64,000 bases of DNA from Microbulbifer okhotskensis (GTDB lineage: Bacteria > Pseudomonadota > Gammaproteobacteria > Pseudomonadales > Cellvibrionaceae): positions 1 through 64,000 of the forward strand of contig NZ_JALBWM010000008.1 in NCBI RefSeq assembly GCF_023895975.1, read 5' to 3'. Every line of letters starts with the position of its first letter. Position 1 is the stretch's first letter. The notes under the pieces were generated by a model. The model was not told the origin of the DNA and ran no database searches. It saw only the letters and a list, made by a program, of their open reading frames with translations. Position numbers and translations under genes: made by a program. Positions 17,039-26,325 of the stretch are shown here, piece after piece.

Positions 17039-18364
17039 TTACCAGGGAGCAGGATTTTCCCCCTCTCTCTGGTGAATACTTTGCATTGCCAATCCCTCAA
17101 TTTCTTCCAGCAAACACGCCAGCGCGCCACTGTTCTCCAGGGCCACTGTTTTAGCTCTCTGGCCCGCCGCCTTTCTCTTTCCAATATCCACCAACCATTC
17201 ACGCACCTGCTGGGCCATCGATTCAGCATCATCAGCTATCATCATGCCCCCGGCCTTCTGCAGCAAACCGGATACCGTCGCAAAGTTATGCAGGTGAGGG
17301 CCCGTAATGATCGGGACTCCCCAGGCTGCGGGTTCAATCATATTGTGACCGCCCACTGAGACCAGGCTCCCGCCTACAAACGCTATATCACAGGCGCCGT
17401 AAAAGCGGAGCAGTTCTCCCATACTATCCCCCAAAAGAATCTGATCAGTAGCCGCCAGCTGGCCCCCTTCACTTCTGCGCGCCAGTGAAAACCCTCGCTC
17501 ACGACATAGCCGCGCTACACCATCGAAGCGCTGCGGATGGCGGGGTACCAAAACAAGCAGCAAGTCCGCAAACTCCCGCTGCAAAATAGCGAACGCGTCC
17601 AGAATAATCTCATCTTCACCCACATGCGTACTTGCCGCCAGCCAAATAGGCCTGCTCGACTTCCCTCTCCACTGGTGTACTAGCACCTGGGCTTCACTGG
17701 CCAGCCCCAGGTCAATACTGAGATCAAATTTGATATTGCCGTTAGCCACCGCACGCTCTTTAGGCAGACCCAGGGCCACAAACCGTTGCATATCCGCAGG
17801 GTATTGAGCCACCACACGACTCAGGTTGCTCAACATTGCGTGACTTAAGCTGGAAAAACGCCCATATCCACGCGCTGATTGCTCACTGAGACGTGCATTG
17901 GCCAATAAAGTGGGGATATTCCTGCGGGCACACAGTTTGAGTAGATTCGGCCACAGCTCCGTTTCTATGATCACCAACAAGTTGGGACTCAGCGCATTGA
18001 GAAATGGTACTAGGCACTCGGGCAGGTCATACGGCAGATAATAATGTAATAAGCGGCCACCAAGCACTGACCGCAGGGCCTCCTGGACACGCTCAGATCC
18101 GGTCGGAGTACTTGTAGTGACCAACCATTGCCACTCCGTATGTCGGGCAGCCAATTTGGAAATAACCGGTACTGCAGCCAGTGTTTCGCCGACCGAAACA
18201 GAGTGAACCCATATCAACGGCGCCCGACTATGCCGCTTGGGTACCTGCCCCAAACGCTCACTCAAACGTCGCCGATACGCGGGCTGACTGCGACCTCTCC
18301 ACCAGAGGCGCAGTAGGACTAGAGGTAAAAATAGGCGGAATAGCCAAGAATAGAGAGTCTGCAT
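17039..18364 (-). CDS. waaA: 3-deoxy-D-manno-octulosonic acid transferase (Kdo transferase)
   Basis: Transfers Kdo from CMP-Kdo to the lipid A precursor on the cytoplasmic side of the inner membrane, the essential first step of LPS core synthesis. Seen: an N-terminal hydrophobic anchor (FRLFLPLVLLRLW), the catalytic-Glu motif HSVSVGE (Glu 60), the FVGGSLVSVGGHNMIEPAA donor-site motif written here in part as GGHNMIEPAAWG, and ITGPHLHNF. The length of 441 aa is normal (E. coli 425). Located 100 nt downstream of a GT2 gene on the same strand, and beside tolC as in pseudomonads. Confidence 0.95.
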   Translation of the reverse strand: MQTLYSWLFRLFLPLVLLRLWWRGRSQPAYRRRLSERLGQVPKRHSRAPLIWVHSVSVGETLAAVPVISKLAARHTEWQWLVTTSTPTGSERVQEALRSVLGGRLLHYYLPYDLPECLVPFLNALSPNLLVIIETELWPNLLKLCARRNIPTLLANARLSEQSARGYGRFSSLSHAMLSNLSRVVAQYPADMQRFVALGLPKERAVANGNIKFDLSIDLGLASEAQVLVHQWRGKSSRPIWLAASTHVGEDEIILDAFAILQREFADLLLVLVPRHPQRFDGVARLCRERGFSLARRSEGGQLAATDQILLGDSMGELLRFYGACDIAFVGGSLVSVGGHNMIEPAAWGVPIITGPHLHNFATVSGLLQKAGGMMIADDAESMAQQVREWLVDIGKRKAAGQRAKTVALENSGALACLLEEIEGLAMQSIHQREGENPAPW

Positions 18365-18465
18365 GAAGCGGGAGTCACCAAAAGATCAAAGTTACCACCA
18401 TGGAAACGCTATGATGACCGTTCTCTCCGCTTTCGAAAACACCCTCCGAGCATTGCCCCCAAATT

Positions 18466-19413
18466 TTAGTGGTCGACTACCCGGTAAAACTCCGAGCGCA
18501 CACCAAATACACCACAAGCCATACCTGCAGAGCGGCAGGCACGCAGCCAGGGCCCGGAGCCCAATCGCTTCCCACCGACAATCATCCCTAGAATACAGCC
18601 GATTCCAGAGATCAAAAGCTGACACACGGCCGATAGCAGAATACTGCTATGACCACGTCCCTTCGCGAGCTTATGCTTGGCCAAAGTAATGCCCGCAGAA
18701 AACTTCCTGCGCGATAACCAGCGCATATTGGCACGGCTCTCAGGGACAGCTTCGTAAACTCGAGCTTCGAAACAAAATACTATTTTCCCGCCTTTAGCCT
18801 TGAGCTCTGTAAAAAAAATCACATCCTCCCCTGCATCCAAAGGATCCTGTTCATTAAACCGCAAATCTAATGAACGGACATTACTCATAGGTATTAAAAC
18901 ATTGCTAGTCGCGCAATAGTCAAGTTCGTCCCCGGTTTTTCTCTTTTGTCGATAGAAAATTCGCGAGTAATACTGGGGAGCTGAGTCTGGCCAATAACGA
19001 ACAACACTGCCGCAAACGACAGTGCTCCCACCCAATTTTTTCGCATAGGTATACAACTGACCCAACCAGTCAACCTCTGCCCACTCATCATCATCGATAA
19101 AGACTAAGTAGTCTGCCCCCATACCCTGCAGCTCGCGAATACAACGATTGCGGGCACAAGGTATACCTCGCTGCTCTTCTACAACACAGTAGATCGGGAA
19201 CGGAAAACTCCCAGACAGTTCTTCAACAACACCCTTACCTTCCTGACCAACGGAGTCATTATCTACCACCAGTGCCGATACGTTTAAGTTTAACGGTAAC
19301 TGGAGTTGAGCTAGACTCTGCAAAGAATTGCGGAGCCGCTCTGGTCGCTGGTAGGTGCAAATACAGATTACTAGCAAGGGGTGCAATTTAAACTCCAGGA
19401 AACGGCCAGACAC
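18466..19413 (-). CDS. glycosyltransferase family 2
   Basis: An inverting GT-A glycosyltransferase, 315 aa. Seen: the opening VICICTYQRPERLRNSL, the nucleotide-binding ALVVDNDSV, an EEQRGIPCARNRCI loop, and the DxD-type metal site FIDDDEW. A hydrophobic C-terminal stretch (VCQLLISGIGCILGMIVGG) may associate with the membrane. The frame opens with GTG at 19413; no clear ribosome binding site helps to decide, but the GT2 core begins only 13 residues in. It precedes waaA and is divergent from the GT4 gene at 19614, so it probably adds a sugar to the LPS core. Confidence 0.85.
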   Translation of the reverse strand: MSGRFLEFKLHPLLVICICTYQRPERLRNSLQSLAQLQLPLNLNVSALVVDNDSVGQEGKGVVEELSGSFPFPIYCVVEEQRGIPCARNRCIRELQGMGADYLVFIDDDEWAEVDWLGQLYTYAKKLGGSTVVCGSVVRYWPDSAPQYYSRIFYRQKRKTGDELDYCATSNVLIPMSNVRSLDLRFNEQDPLDAGEDVIFFTELKAKGGKIVFCFEARVYEAVPESRANMRWLSRRKFSAGITLAKHKLAKGRGHSSILLSAVCQLLISGIGCILGMIVGGKRLGSGPWLRACRSAGMACGVFGVRSEFYRVVDH

Positions 19414-19613
19414 AAATCAGGCTAAACTTTAATGCTCGGCTAAAAAAGAAGCAGCCTATACCCATAACAGTGACCTGTCTATAATACCACTTTTGCCAAA
19501 CGCATCATCAGGGCAACTATGCGACTCACCTCTGCTTTACTGCCGACCCTCCCGCCCCGGCCACAACTATTCAGTCAAAATCAGTTTAAGAATAACTTCT
19601 GGTGTAGCCCTCC

Positions 19614-20744
19614 ATGAAAATTATGCAGCTCTTACCTGCTCTGAACTCGGGGGGGGTTGAAAGGGGGACCGTCGATCTCGCTCGCTTTCTGGTAGCAGGC
19701 GGCCATCAATCGGTGGTTGTCTCCAATGGCGGAGAGATGGTGAAGCAGCTTGAGACCGAGGGTTCAGCTCACATTGAGTTCCCGATTCATAAAAAATCTC
19801 TCTTCAGCTTGCTGCAGGTCGCTCCTCTCAGGGAGGTTATTTCTCGGGAGAGACCCGATATTTTACATGTGCGCTCTAGGGTCCCAGCTTGGCTGACTTA
19901 TCTGGCTTGGCGTACCCTCCCCGCAGAAACACGCCCCCGCCTAGTCAGCACCGCACACGGCCTCTACTCGATAAATCGCTATAGCGCTATTATGGCCAGC
20001 ACCGAGCAGGTGATTGCGATTTCGGAGTGCGTCAATGACTACCTAATCAAAAACTACTCCAAGTACCTAAAGCGCCCGCCTCAAGTTGTTTATCGCGGGG
20101 TGGACACCAAAGAGTTCAACTCCGATGTTCAAGCACCGGAATCCTGGCACAACCAAGTGTTAAAGGAGTTCCCCCAGCTGAGCGGAAAGCGGTGGTTACT
20201 TCTGCCTGGGCGATTAACTCGCTGGAAAGGACAAGAGGACTTTATTAACCTGATTCACCAATTGATCAAGCACCGCAGTGATATCCATGGGGTCATCCTC
20301 GGCGGCGCCGAGAAAAATAAGCAGCACTATGCCGAAGAATTACAGCAACGGATTCAGGCATTGGGCTTGAACGACCGCCTAACCCTCGTTGGTCACCGTA
20401 GTGATATACGCCACTGGTATAGTGCGTCCAGTTTAGTGTATAACCTATCCCAACGGCCCGAACCCTTTGGCCGAACGGTAATAGAATCCGCTGCGATGGG
20501 TACTCCTATTATAGGGTATAACATTGGGGGCCCCGCAGAGTCGTTGCACGCCTGCTTCCCTCAAGGATTAGTCGATATCAATGATCCAAGAGCTTTGTTT
20601 ACGCGCACTCAGACGCTGCTCGACAGCCCTGAACAGAAGCCTCATCTTTCTGCCGAATTCACTTTGGGGAGGCAGGCCGAACACACCCTTGAAATCTATA
20701 AGAACCTGCTCGGTGAGCCTACCGGAACAACCCCAAGTGATTGA
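19614..20744 (+). CDS. glycosyltransferase family 4, LPS core type
   Basis: A retaining GT-B enzyme of 376 aa. Seen: LLPALNSGGVERGTVDLA at the N-terminus (the GGVERG loop typical of core and O-antigen transferases), the donor-domain start LPGRLTRWKGQEDFINLI, and YNLSQRPEPFGRTVIESAA with the conserved E-F-G-x-V-E core. Its last 8 nt overlap the start of the YrbL-like kinase gene, so the two are translationally linked. The linkage formed is not predictable from sequence. Confidence 0.88.
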   Translation: MKIMQLLPALNSGGVERGTVDLARFLVAGGHQSVVVSNGGEMVKQLETEGSAHIEFPIHKKSLFSLLQVAPLREVISRERPDILHVRSRVPAWLTYLAWRTLPAETRPRLVSTAHGLYSINRYSAIMASTEQVIAISECVNDYLIKNYSKYLKRPPQVVYRGVDTKEFNSDVQAPESWHNQVLKEFPQLSGKRWLLLPGRLTRWKGQEDFINLIHQLIKHRSDIHGVILGGAEKNKQHYAEELQQRIQALGLNDRLTLVGHRSDIRHWYSASSLVYNLSQRPEPFGRTVIESAAMGTPIIGYNIGGPAESLHACFPQGLVDINDPRALFTRTQTLLDSPEQKPHLSAEFTLGRQAEHTLEIYKNLLGEPTGTTPSD

Positions 20745-21402
20745 TTTGAGCCAAAGCGAGCCATTTGCCAGTGGGGGCAATCGCTTTTGCTACAGACATC
20801 CCGAGCAACCCGAGATTTGCGTGAAGGTGATGCGCCCCGGCCGAACGGCGGAACTATTGGGCCGCGCTCCCTGGTATAAGACTTGGCGAGGACAGTCTTA
20901 CTTTGATGACAACCTACGGGAGCTGGAAGGCTACAACCAAAGGGTGATAACCACTGGTCGCGATGGGCTTTGGTTACACTTGCCGCGCTGGTATGGAATG
21001 CAGGAAACCAGCTTAGGGCCTGCGGCGGTTACCGATATGATCCTTGAGAGTGATGGCCACCCCGCCCCCACACTACGCCAATACCTGAATAAATACGGCC
21101 TGACCCCAGAAATCCGCACTTCTTTGCGAGAGTTCTCGGAATGGCTGCTCGAATATGAAGTGTTGACCAAAAACCTGATTGCCCACAACTTGGTTCTACA
21201 GAAACAGCAGGGGAAAGTACAAGTCTATTTAATTGACGGGCTTGGCTGCTCCACTTTCCTAGCACTGCCGAAAATTTCCAGCTACTTTGCCAAACGCTAT
21301 ATTCGGCGCCGGATTGAACGTATGTGGCTCAGAGTAGAATGGGAAATTTCCGATAAGGAAATCCCCTGGAGAAAATATGAAGCCGAGGGCTTAAGGCGTT
21401 AG
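20737..21402 (+). CDS. YrbL-like kinase-fold protein in the LPS cluster
   Basis: A protein-kinase-fold protein of the YrbL family (PhoP regulatory network protein), 221 aa. Seen: GGNRFCYRHPEQPEICVKV, in which the Lys is the likely ATP-contacting residue, the hinge-like VTDMILESDGHPAPTL, and a degenerate catalytic loop region LIAHNLVLQ followed by VYLIDGLG (in place of the metal-binding DFG). I start at GTG 20737, which overlaps the previous stop as GTGATTGA; the frame stays open further upstream inside the glycosyltransferase gene, but that part has different, non-kinase-like sequence. By position it may phosphorylate an LPS-core sugar like WaaP or WaaY; this is inference. Confidence 0.75.
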   Translation: MIDLSQSEPFASGGNRFCYRHPEQPEICVKVMRPGRTAELLGRAPWYKTWRGQSYFDDNLRELEGYNQRVITTGRDGLWLHLPRWYGMQETSLGPAAVTDMILESDGHPAPTLRQYLNKYGLTPEIRTSLREFSEWLLEYEVLTKNLIAHNLVLQKQQGKVQVYLIDGLGCSTFLALPKISSYFAKRYIRRRIERMWLRVEWEISDKEIPWRKYEAEGLRR

Positions 21403-22286
21403 CTCGCCGGCAGTCCGCATCGCTGTAACAATGCTCTAGCACACACCAAATACTGATCTAGTGGCTGGCGCTTAATGCCTCCTCCCGCCAGCAGCCGATC
21501 GGTCACGCGCCCCTGATCCAAAAGGCGCTGAACCGCAGAGCGCACTTTATTGGACCTACTGCGGCTCGGAACTCGAATCACGCCCACTTGCGCACGGCTT
21601 TGCAGCGACTCAAAGAGCATGGAAATGCTGTCCTCAGTAACCCAGATCGTTTCGGCCTCTGAGAGCTGCTTCTGAAGCCAGCCCGGTGGGCAAGAGCGCC
21701 AGTCGACCCGTTGAACATCACTACCGCTCAATAACTCCAGTGTGCCCTCTGGTGTTCGCCGACTGTCAGAAACAGACCAATCCAAAGGCCGTGCTAGCAG
21801 CTGCTCTACCTGCTGATGAATTGAAACCGAGTCCCAAACGTAGTGCTTACTGGGCCCACCCAATAAAATAAGTCCCTTGCCGACTTGAAGGGCATCATTC
21901 GGCAGCGGCTCTGTCAGAGCCCCCTGACTAAGGATGACGTTGGGCAGCGGCGGCGGCCGATCATGCTCAGGCACAATAGCAAAGTCAAAAAGACGGTAGG
22001 GGAGTAAAGGACGGTTGATGGCCACTGTACGACCACCAAAACGATAGCGTGCCGACAACATGGGCAGGCGGCTGCGGCGGCCTGTCCCAATCAGAAAATC
22101 CGGCCTGGGGCATGCCCCTAACCATTCTCCAGGGTTTAGGAAGATGCGGCCGGCAGAGTACTCTGAAGGTATATCAAAAGCTTGTAATTCCCCACCAAAA
22201 CTCCTACGTATCCCCTCCACCAAGGCAGCGCTCTGCTTTTCGTGCGCACGGTTACCATCGAGAAAACGCCAGACTGTAAGCTGCAA
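21399..22286 (-). CDS. ELM1/GtrOC1-like DUF1022 protein
   Basis: A protein of the DUF1022 family, 295 aa, related to plant mitochondrial fission factor ELM1 and often found in bacterial envelope-glycan loci. Seen: the opening VWRFLDGNRAHEKQSAALVE, PDFLIGTGRRSRLPML, PEHDRPP, and GLILLGGPSKHYVWD. It has the outline of a GT-B-like fold, and transferase or nucleotide-sugar functions have been suggested for the family without firm proof. Its stop overlaps the end of the kinase gene by 4 nt in convergent orientation. The gene is divergent from the ligase at 22618. Confidence 0.8.
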   Translation of the reverse strand: MQLTVWRFLDGNRAHEKQSAALVEGIRRSFGGELQAFDIPSEYSAGRIFLNPGEWLGACPRPDFLIGTGRRSRLPMLSARYRFGGRTVAINRPLLPYRLFDFAIVPEHDRPPPLPNVILSQGALTEPLPNDALQVGKGLILLGGPSKHYVWDSVSIHQQVEQLLARPLDWSVSDSRRTPEGTLELLSGSDVQRVDWRSCPPGWLQKQLSEAETIWVTEDSISMLFESLQSRAQVGVIRVPSRSRSNKVRSAVQRLLDQGRVTDRLLAGGGIKRQPLDQYLVCARALLQRCGLPAS

Positions 22287-22617
22287 TATAGGCCCCTAAT
22301 TTACCCATCAAACCGACACTCAAGGCGCAGTGTACTGACTGCAAGCTCTCTACGCCACCGCGTGCTGCCCCCCGCTCCTGCCCCTATTGGAGCCCAGAAA
22401 CATCCAGTATACTGCTCCCAATTCTAATTGGACTGTCATAGCGGGCGCGCTCTTATCAACTCGTGCTCCCAAAAGGTCTTGGTCGCAACCGCCACAATTA
22501 TTACTGGAAAACTTCATTTGGGTACTCACAGGCTGCAGACTTTTATGGAGTACTCTCCAAACGCTTGTTATTCGCCCTTCTGAAAAAACTCTCTTTACAT
22601 GATTTACAGTTACAAAT
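22287..22617. other. 331-nt divergent intergenic region
   Basis: Lies between the starts of the ELM1-like gene and the O-antigen-ligase-like gene and should hold both promoters. I see no gene, no ops/JUMPStart element and no strong hairpin. Confidence 0.4.
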
Positions 22618-23916
22618 ATGTCTGAACTTGGAAGCACCTCGAACCTTACCCCCGGCCCCGCTTATCGCCAGCAGAACTCGCGCTGGATTTCAGGCCTGCT
22701 CAAGTGGGCTTATTTCGGGTTGTTCCTGCTGATATGTGGCTTTTACTTCTTTCCCAAAGAGTCGGGCGTGCAAACCGGCTTTTATCTGACCCTGTTGCCT
22801 GCCACAATATTTCTATTGGCTTGGCGAAGGGATTATCGCTTCCTGGCATCCTGGCAATTTGCAGCTTTTTGCAGCCTTCCCTTAGTACTGGCCCTATCTG
22901 CTTTCTGGGCTTCCGCAGATACTGCTGATGTCTTTAGATCGGCAGATTACTACTGGAAATTAGTGCTCTACCTTGCGCTTTTTTACTGCGCAATATTTTT
23001 CCTCTTGGAGCATTATGGCGACTCAATTTTGCACCAATTGCTACTAGCTGCCATTGTTATTGGCCTGCTCTCAGGCATAGCCTCCTTGATTGTTTACGTT
23101 TCCGACGGAGGCTTACAGAGGCTTCACCGTATTGGAGGCATATCTCTCGAGGGAAACATTGATAAAACAGGCATGTTGTTTGGCTTTCACGCCCTATTTT
23201 GCTGTTATGGTCTCTCGCAAAAGCCCGCTCTTTGGCGATGGGCCTCCGGCGCCGGTTTGCTGACATCCTGTCTCTACATCGTTCTATCACAAACCAAAAT
23301 CCCCATTTTGATGGCCGCTTTCTCAATATTATTGGTGGTTTTCAGCAGCCGATCACGACGGTTAAAAACAATAATTTTAATAGCAATGGGAGCGCTACCG
23401 ATGGCTTATTTAGCGCTATTTGACGATTTACCGTTTCTACATCGCGGCAGCGCTTACTCAATTCGCCTTCATCTATGGCAAAAAGTCTATGAGGAGTTCT
23501 TACAGTCCCCACTGATCGGCCAGGGCTTAGTCCACAAGAAATTTATAGAACTCGATATAATGTTGCCACATCCACACAATTACCTCCTGGATATTGCGCG
23601 CTTTAGTGGCCTGTTGGGAGTTGCTGCATGTGCCTGGCAAGGTCTCGCGGTTTTGTGGAGCATAAAATCCAAAGAGAAAATTCTGAGTTGGATTCCCGGC
23701 CTATATGCCGCCTGGTTCCTGTTCGGAGTGCTGGCGATGCTGGCCTACTCCCAGCAGCCTTTGGTAAAACCCAATTACATTTGGTTCTTCTACTGGATTC
23801 CCCTGGCAATTCTGCTAGCACGGAATAGCCTTGAGAATCAGGACTTGAAGCCGTATAAAACTTTTTTGGAAAGCAATCCTCAAAACAGTAACCGCTCAGG
23901 AACAGAGTCACACTGA
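22618..23916 (+). CDS. waaL: O-antigen ligase / Wzy-like membrane protein
   Basis: A polytopic inner-membrane protein of the Wzy_C/O-antigen ligase family, 432 aa, with about ten hydrophobic segments. Seen: a large periplasmic loop with the HxxxH-type PHPHNYLLDIARFSG region and the preceding YSIRLHLWQKVYEEF and SPLIGQGL, both typical of WaaL and Wzy. WaaL joins O-antigen from the undecaprenyl carrier to lipid A-core in the periplasm; Wzy polymerises repeat units. The location in an LPS-core cluster favours ligase, but sequence alone cannot separate the two. Its stop overlaps the ugd start by 1 nt. Confidence 0.78.
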   Translation: MSELGSTSNLTPGPAYRQQNSRWISGLLKWAYFGLFLLICGFYFFPKESGVQTGFYLTLLPATIFLLAWRRDYRFLASWQFAAFCSLPLVLALSAFWASADTADVFRSADYYWKLVLYLALFYCAIFFLLEHYGDSILHQLLLAAIVIGLLSGIASLIVYVSDGGLQRLHRIGGISLEGNIDKTGMLFGFHALFCCYGLSQKPALWRWASGAGLLTSCLYIVLSQTKIPILMAAFSILLVVFSSRSRRLKTIILIAMGALPMAYLALFDDLPFLHRGSAYSIRLHLWQKVYEEFLQSPLIGQGLVHKKFIELDIMLPHPHNYLLDIARFSGLLGVAACAWQGLAVLWSIKSKEKILSWIPGLYAAWFLFGVLAMLAYSQQPLVKPNYIWFFYWIPLAILLARNSLENQDLKPYKTFLESNPQNSNRSGTESH

Positions 23917-25259
23917 TGAATGTAACCGTATTTGGCACAGGCTATGTAGGCCTGGTGCAAGCAGCAGTCTTAGCTGAAGCTGGCAATAAAGTAGTCTGTA
24001 TTGATATAGATACGAAAAAAGTCGAGCGTCTCAAGCAGGGAGTTATCCCTATTTATGAGCCCGGCCTTGAACCCATGGTCAACAACAGCGTCTCCTCTGG
24101 CAATCTATCATTTTCAACCGAAGCCGCTTTCGGCGTTGAACACGGCGAGTTAATTTTCATTGCCGTTGGCACTCCTCCAGATGAAGACGGCTCGGCCGAC
24201 CTCCGCCATGTATTAACCGTTGCGGCAACGATTGCCCAGTTTATGGAGAGTAAAAAATATATTATCAACAAGTCCACCGTTCCCGTTGGCACCGCCGATA
24301 AAGTCAGAGCAACGGTTGAGAGCGAGCTCTCCAAGCGCAACAGGTCTGACCTGCCCTTCGACATCATTTCAAATCCTGAGTTTTTAAAGGAGGGCTCAGC
24401 ACTTAATGACTGTATGCGCCCAGACCGAATTATTATCGGCACCTCAGAAGCTGATTCAGAACAAAAGTTGCGCCACCTATACGCTCCATTCAATCGCAAT
24501 CACGAGAAAATACTGGTGATGGATGTGAAGAGTGCTGAGTTAACCAAATACGCAGCCAACTGTATGCTGGCCACTAAAATCAGTTTTATGAACGAAATGG
24601 CTAATATCGCCGATAAAGTCGGCGCTGATATTGAAGCTGTAAGGAAAGGCATTGGCTCGGATCCCCGAGTGGGATACCAGTTTATCTACGCTGGAATTGG
24701 CTACGGCGGCTCCTGTTTCCCGAAAGATGTGAAGGCTTTAATTTCCTCGGCTCAGCAAATGGGTATAGCCGCAGATATTCTGGCTGCGGTGGAATCGCGC
24801 AACGAACGCCAGAAACACTATCTCGTAGAAAAGATTCTGAGCCATTTCAACGGAGATATCCAAGATAAGACTTTTGCGCTTTGGGGACTGTCTTTCAAAC
24901 CCAACACTGATGATATGAGAGAGGCACCCAGCCGTATACTACTGACACGTCTTTGGGAGCGAGGGGCAAAGGTCCGCGCCTTTGATCCAGAGGCCCTCAC
25001 CGAGTGCCAACGGATTTTTGGCGATCGTGAGGACCTGGCGTTATGCGAATCCAAAAATGACGCTTTGCAGGGAGCTGATGCTTTGATCGTTGCTACCGAA
25101 TGGCAGCAATTTAAATCCCTTGACCTTAATGAGGTCAAAGGCGCGCTTAGCACAGCCGTAGTCTTCGATGGTCGCAATCAGTATGAACCCGGGGAGATGC
25201 GTGACGCAGGATTTGATTATTACTGCGTAGGGCGGCCAGACACAAGAAGCTCTGTTTAA
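23916..25259 (+). CDS. ugd: UDP-glucose 6-dehydrogenase
   Basis: Oxidises UDP-glucose to UDP-glucuronate with two NAD+, giving the precursor for glucuronic/galacturonic acid or aminoarabinose in LPS and for acidic exopolysaccharide. Seen: the NAD-binding FGTGYVGLVQAAVLAEAG at the N-terminus, the VPVGTADKVR segment, NPEFLKEGSA, the catalytic Cys in GGSCFPKDV (about residue 267), and the C-terminal domain with LSFKPNTDDMREAPS. The length of 447 aa is normal. Co-transcribed with the ligase gene (1-nt overlap), which suggests uronic acids in the core or O-chain. Confidence 0.95.
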   Translation: MNVTVFGTGYVGLVQAAVLAEAGNKVVCIDIDTKKVERLKQGVIPIYEPGLEPMVNNSVSSGNLSFSTEAAFGVEHGELIFIAVGTPPDEDGSADLRHVLTVAATIAQFMESKKYIINKSTVPVGTADKVRATVESELSKRNRSDLPFDIISNPEFLKEGSALNDCMRPDRIIIGTSEADSEQKLRHLYAPFNRNHEKILVMDVKSAELTKYAANCMLATKISFMNEMANIADKVGADIEAVRKGIGSDPRVGYQFIYAGIGYGGSCFPKDVKALISSAQQMGIAADILAAVESRNERQKHYLVEKILSHFNGDIQDKTFALWGLSFKPNTDDMREAPSRILLTRLWERGAKVRAFDPEALTECQRIFGDREDLALCESKNDALQGADALIVATEWQQFKSLDLNEVKGALSTAVVFDGRNQYEPGEMRDAGFDYYCVGRPDTRSSV

Positions 25260-25276
25260 ATCAGTAGCCCTCAAAA

Positions 25277-25298
25277 AAACCCGGCTCTCGCTGGGTTT
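25277..25298. terminator. bidirectional terminator, ugd / ilvE
   Basis: AAACCCGGC (25277-25285) pairs with GCTGGGTTT (25290-25298), one G-T wobble, 4-nt loop. T-rich flanks lie on both sides (CTTTATTT to the right, seven T on the minus strand), so it serves both convergent genes. Confidence 0.8.
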
Positions 25299-25311
25299 CT
25301 TTATTTGCCCG

Positions 25312-26265
25312 TCAAGCTATGCGTATTTTCCTTTCGGCCTGGCCTGACACATCACATAGCCAGCCACGGTGCGCCGCACTGCGCCCATGTACGACCTCAA
25401 AATAGAGACTTTGTAGCCGCCCCGTAATAGGACCTCGACGGCCACTGCCGATAGCACGTCCATCCAGTTCACTGATAGGTACTACTTCTGCTGCGGTGCC
25501 GGTGAAAAAAGCCTCATCGGCAATATAAACTTCATCGCGAGTAATGCGTTTTTCTACAACCCGATAGCCGCATTCCCTGGCCAGTTCGATAACCGTATCG
25601 CGGGTAATGCCATCCAGACAGGAAGTCAGTTCCGGGGTGTAGATAGTCCCATCCCTAACAATGAAAAAATTCTCTCCGCTGCCCTCTGCTACATATCCCT
25701 CTGGATCGAGTAGCAAAGCCTCGTCGCACCCATTGCGTACAGCTTCCTGCAACGCCAGCATCGAATTAATGTAATTGCCATTCGCTTTGGCCTTACACAT
25801 ACTGATATTTACATGGTGGCGAGTATATGAAGAGGTGTTGACCTTGATCCCCTTTTCAAGAGCCTCAGGGCTCATATAACTGGGCCACTCCCAGGAGGCC
25901 ACGATCACATGAGTGGTCAAGTTTTCTGCCCGCAACCCCATTCCTTCCGACCCGTAAAAGACCATCGGCCTGAGGTAGGCATGACGCAGATTATTTTCTC
26001 GCACCACCAGACGCTGAGCTTCATTCAACTCATCGGCGTTATAGGGCATCGGAATATTCATAATTTTCGCAGAACGAAACAACCGGCGGGTATGATCCTG
26101 CAAACGGAAAATACTGGCGCCAGCATCGGTTTCATAAGCACGTACTCCCTCAAACACCCCCATTCCGTAGTGCAGAGTGTGGGTTAAAACGTGCACCCGA
26201 GCGTCGCGCCAGGGAACCAATTCACCATCAAACCAGATAACGCCGTCGCGGTCGGCAAAAGACAT
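25312..26265 (-). CDS. ilvE: branched-chain amino acid aminotransferase
   Basis: A PLP enzyme making the last step of leucine, isoleucine and valine synthesis. Seen: the class IV opening FDGELVPWRDARVHVLTHTL with HYGMGVFEGVRAY, the region CKAKANGNYINSML containing the catalytic Lys, EGSGENFFIVRDG, and FFTGTAAEVVPISELDGR. The length of 317 aa fits group I IlvE (E. coli 309). It lies 60 nt after glnE, and the ilvE-glnE pair next to LPS-core genes is also known from Pseudomonas. Confidence 0.95.
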   Translation of the reverse strand: MSFADRDGVIWFDGELVPWRDARVHVLTHTLHYGMGVFEGVRAYETDAGASIFRLQDHTRRLFRSAKIMNIPMPYNADELNEAQRLVVRENNLRHAYLRPMVFYGSEGMGLRAENLTTHVIVASWEWPSYMSPEALEKGIKVNTSSYTRHHVNISMCKAKANGNYINSMLALQEAVRNGCDEALLLDPEGYVAEGSGENFFIVRDGTIYTPELTSCLDGITRDTVIELARECGYRVVEKRITRDEVYIADEAFFTGTAAEVVPISELDGRAIGSGRRGPITGRLQSLYFEVVHGRSAAHRGWLCDVSGQAERKIRIA

Positions 26266-26325
26266 GGGGCAACTCCTACAAATCCTGAAAAACAGTTTAA
26301 TCGGGCAGCAGGTATAAGCCCGGCT

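Noticed and set aside
20581..20736. N-terminal extension of the YrbL-like gene inside the GT4 gene
   Set aside because: The extra residues overlap GT4 coding sequence by 164 nt and do not look like kinase; GTG 20737 gives a standard overlapping start.
22350..22637. A minus-strand 95-codon frame between the ELM1-like and ligase genes
   Set aside because: It runs across the ligase start and has no protein-like features; the region is better read as divergent promoters.
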